Positions 22,154-24,021 of a DNA stretch of 24,021 nucleotides are shown here, one piece after another (within the stretch, counting starts at the first letter, position 1; each line of letters opens with the position of its first letter). The notes beneath the pieces were generated by a model. It made no database searches. It saw nothing but the letters and a program-made list of their open reading frames with translations, and had not been told where the DNA came from. Location: the NCBI GenBank assembly GCA_035649575.1, contig DASRJH010000270.1:1-24021 (forward strand). Direction: 5' to 3'. A program made the position numbers and the translations under genes. The stretch is from DASVAL01 sp035649575. Lineage in GTDB: Bacteria; Planctomycetota; UBA1135; UBA2386.

Positions 22154-24021
22154 ATGACATCCATCGCTGCTCCGTGCGTCAGCGTCGCCTTGTTGCTCGC
22201 TGCTGCGACCGCCCAGAACTGCACACCTCCCGCGCTTCCCGACCATCAGTTCCGCCACGTCTGGGGCGGTGACATTCGCGCCGTGCACACCGCGATGGTC
22301 GGCGGTTCGCAACGCATCCTCGCCGGCGGCGATGGTGGCCGCCTGTGGCGCACCACCGACGCCGGTGTGACCTGGCAGTTCGCGGTCACGCCGACGGACT
22401 ACACCCACACGCTGCTCGACATCGAGTTCCACGATGACCAGAACCTGAACGGCTTCGCGGTCGGGCGCGGCGGCCGCGTGCTGAGCACCACCGACGGCGG
22501 CAGCACGTGGAGCAACTTCGGCGCCATCGTCCGCGACGCCAGCAATGCGCCGGCGACGCTGTGGGCCGTGCACGCCTTCAGCAACACGATCGTGATGGTC
22601 GCCGGCCTCGGCGTGCTCAAGTCGACGGTCAACGGTGGCGCGACCTGGACATCGCTTGGCCTGTACGCACAGGGATCCAACTACCAAGGCACCGCGCTCG
22701 ACCCCGCTGAGTTCGAGTTCTACGAGTTGACCGCCGTCGGCACCCTGGGCGGCTTCCGGGCCATCGCCGCGGCCGAGTGGGAACCACCGGGGCAAAGCGG
22801 CCACGGCGTGGTCTTCGCCACCGATGCAGCGGATCCGCAGTCGGTCCTTGGCCGCCGGTGGATGATCACCCTCGACGATGCGACCTATCCGGGAAGCAGC
22901 GGCAACATGGTCGAGCCGTGGAGCGTCGCCTTCGAACGCGGTGCGACGCCGGCTCAGGCCGTCGGCTATGTATTCGGAGGCGTCGGCGCCAACGGTCCAG
23001 GCACCGGCTATCGCACCACCGACGGGGGCTTCACCTGGGCCACGGACTGGCAAGGCGGTCCCACGCCGTATGACGTGACCGCCGAACCGGGTCGCGCCAT
23101 GGTCGCGGCGTACTCGGGAGTCGTGCTGCGGCGCATCGGGGCGAACAACTGGTTCGCGCAGACCTTGCCGGGTCCGGTGAACGGCGTCCTGACTCCCGGC
23201 TTCAGCACCGCTGCGCTCGGCGCCGTCGACAGTGCCGATGGCGACAACTACGTCTTCGGCGGCGGCTTTGGCGTGCTGCAGCGCACGACCGACAACGCCA
23301 ACAACTTCCTCGAAGCGAGCCCGCTGTACGCGATGGACGTGGAGGAGCAGCGCCTCATGGACATCGCTGCCGATCCCAACGATGCGAAGGTCGCCTGGGC
23401 GGTTGGCCAGAACGGGGCGGTGCTCAAGACGACGGACACTGGTTGCACGTGGACGTACACCAACTTCGGTGCCGGCTTCGGCAAGCTCGCCAGCGTCGCC
23501 TTCTGGAACAGCAGTGACGGGATCGCCGCCGGCTTGAACAGCGCCGGCATCAGTCCGTTCCTGTACTCGGCGGACAGCGGCAACACCTGGACGGCAGCAT
23601 CGGTCACTTCCTCGCAACCGATCCAACAGACGTTGATCGAGGATGTGACGATCAGCAGCGACGGCAGCGCCTGGGCGACCGGCCGCACGACGGGAACGTC
23701 GACGCCGGTCGTGTTCGCGGCGCCACCACCGAGTGTTGGCGTCGCGCTCGGCTCGATCTGGCTGGAGGTCAATTCGCCGCTGGTGGCGGGACAATACATC
23801 GGCGGCATCGTCTGGCCCGAACCGAACGTCGGGTTGCTCGTCGGCTGGACGGCCGGCGTCTCCGATACCCCGGTTGCGTTCCGCGGCAGCACCGCGACCG
23901 GGAGTCTGGTGTGGACGCCGGTGAGCCTGCCGGTGACCTCCGGCCGGCTCCTGGCGATCGCCGCCTCCAACGGCACCGTCGTCAGTGGTCCAAATCAAGC
24001 CGTCATCATTGCCAGCGGCGA
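22154..24021 (+). CDS. Secreted YCF48/BNR-like beta-propeller protein (3' end beyond window)
   Basis: An open frame of 622 codons from ATG 22154 that runs off the window without a stop. GAGGA (22144-22148) is a good SD 5 nt upstream. The N-terminus MTSIAAPCVSVALLLAAATA is a signal peptide. The mature protein is built of propeller blades with the sialidase/YCF48-type motif 'GxGGxxxxTTDGGxTW': GGDGGRLWRTTDAGVTW, GRGGRVLSTTDGGSTW, GVLKSTVNGGATW, GYRTTDGGFTW, GQNGAVLKTTDTGCTW, FLYSADSGNTW. Such proteins bind partners or glycans in the periplasm or outside the cell; enzymatic residues cannot be assigned. It is divergent from the sigma fusion. Whether a sorting domain follows the propeller cannot be seen. 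Confidence 0.88.
   Translation, partial: MTSIAAPCVSVALLLAAATAQNCTPPALPDHQFRHVWGGDIRAVHTAMVGGSQRILAGGDGGRLWRTTDAGVTWQFAVTPTDYTHTLLDIEFHDDQNLNGFAVGRGGRVLSTTDGGSTWSNFGAIVRDASNAPATLWAVHAFSNTIVMVAGLGVLKSTVNGGATWTSLGLYAQGSNYQGTALDPAEFEFYELTAVGTLGGFRAIAAAEWEPPGQSGHGVVFATDAADPQSVLGRRWMITLDDATYPGSSGNMVEPWSVAFERGATPAQAVGYVFGGVGANGPGTGYRTTDGGFTWATDWQGGPTPYDVTAEPGRAMVAAYSGVVLRRIGANNWFAQTLPGPVNGVLTPGFSTAALGAVDSADGDNYVFGGGFGVLQRTTDNANNFLEASPLYAMDVEEQRLMDIAADPNDAKVAWAVGQNGAVLKTTDTGCTWTYTNFGAGFGKLASVAFWNSSDGIAAGLNSAGISPFLYSADSGNTWTAASVTSSQPIQQTLIEDVTISSDGSAWATGRTTGTSTPVVFAAPPPSVGVALGSIWLEVNSPLVAGQYIGGIVWPEPNVGLLVGWTAGVSDTPVAFRGSTATGSLVWTPVSLPVTSGRLLAIAASNGTVVSGPNQAVIIASG

Noticed and set aside
18587..23998. 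1803-codon minus-strand frame as one giant protein
   Set aside because: Only the part from ATG 21418 has domains. Upstream it lies opposite the propeller gene, which has a signal peptide, an SD and repeat motifs.
1..24021. CRISPR array, transposon ends or integrase/att structures
   Set aside because: No regularly spaced repeats, transposase or recombinase motifs, or flanking direct repeats were found in a read-through of both strands.

Overview
The window is GC-rich bacterial DNA with dense, frequently overlapping genes and long stop-free antisense frames. Gene content points to a high-GC member of the Planctomycetota: a secreted DUF1570-type peptidase, an ECF sigma factor fused in frame to a membrane anchor and carboxypeptidase-regulatory-like repeats, a bacterial TMTC-like GT-C/TPR membrane protein, Ig-like lipoproteins and a YCF48-like propeller. 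Myxococcota or another high-GC deep-branching phylum cannot be excluded from this sequence alone. No tRNA, rRNA, IS element, CRISPR array or replication origin was seen.

Layout. 77-2236 (+): secreted jelly-roll/TPR/HExxH peptidase. 5875-2282 (-): surface-glycan group of a TMTC-like GT-C protein, a GDP-fucose-synthase-like SDR and a GT2 glycosyltransferase, the last two overlapping by ATGA. 5936-6138 (+): frameshifted tail of a DUF1801 protein. 6250-8696 (+): SpoVR and a PAP2-type membrane phosphatase overlapping by GTGA. 14539-8683 (-): three translationally coupled genes, namely an Ig-like lipoprotein with a metzincin-like site, a secreted NTR-like protein, and a 622-residue cytoplasmic protein that looks like a chain of transcription-factor folds (RpoA-CTD-like, sigma-4-like, HARE-like winged helices). 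15300-14875 (-): small secreted barrel-like protein. 17745-15360 (-): 2-hydroxyacid dehydrogenase, glycerate 2-kinase and a 44-codon ORF, each overlapping the previous one. 17846-18304 (+): four-helix membrane protein. 18530-18366 (-): short orphan ORF. 21418-18587 (-): sigma factor fused to a periplasmic repeat protein. 21419-22153: long non-coding gap with coding-like debris. 22154 to the window end (+): secreted propeller protein, incomplete.

How the genes work together. The dehydrogenase and kinase form a clear two-step route from hydroxypyruvate to 2-phosphoglycerate. The TMTC-like/SDR/GT2 group probably builds or attaches a surface glycan. The most unusual parts are the three-gene coupled cassette that pairs exported proteins with a multi-winged-helix protein, and the one-polypeptide sigma factor/periplasmic repeat protein; both would fit envelope-to-transcription signalling, but that is inference. 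Starts were chosen from signal peptides, family N-termini, overlaps and Shine-Dalgarno (SD) sequences; SD sites are weak or absent for most genes here.
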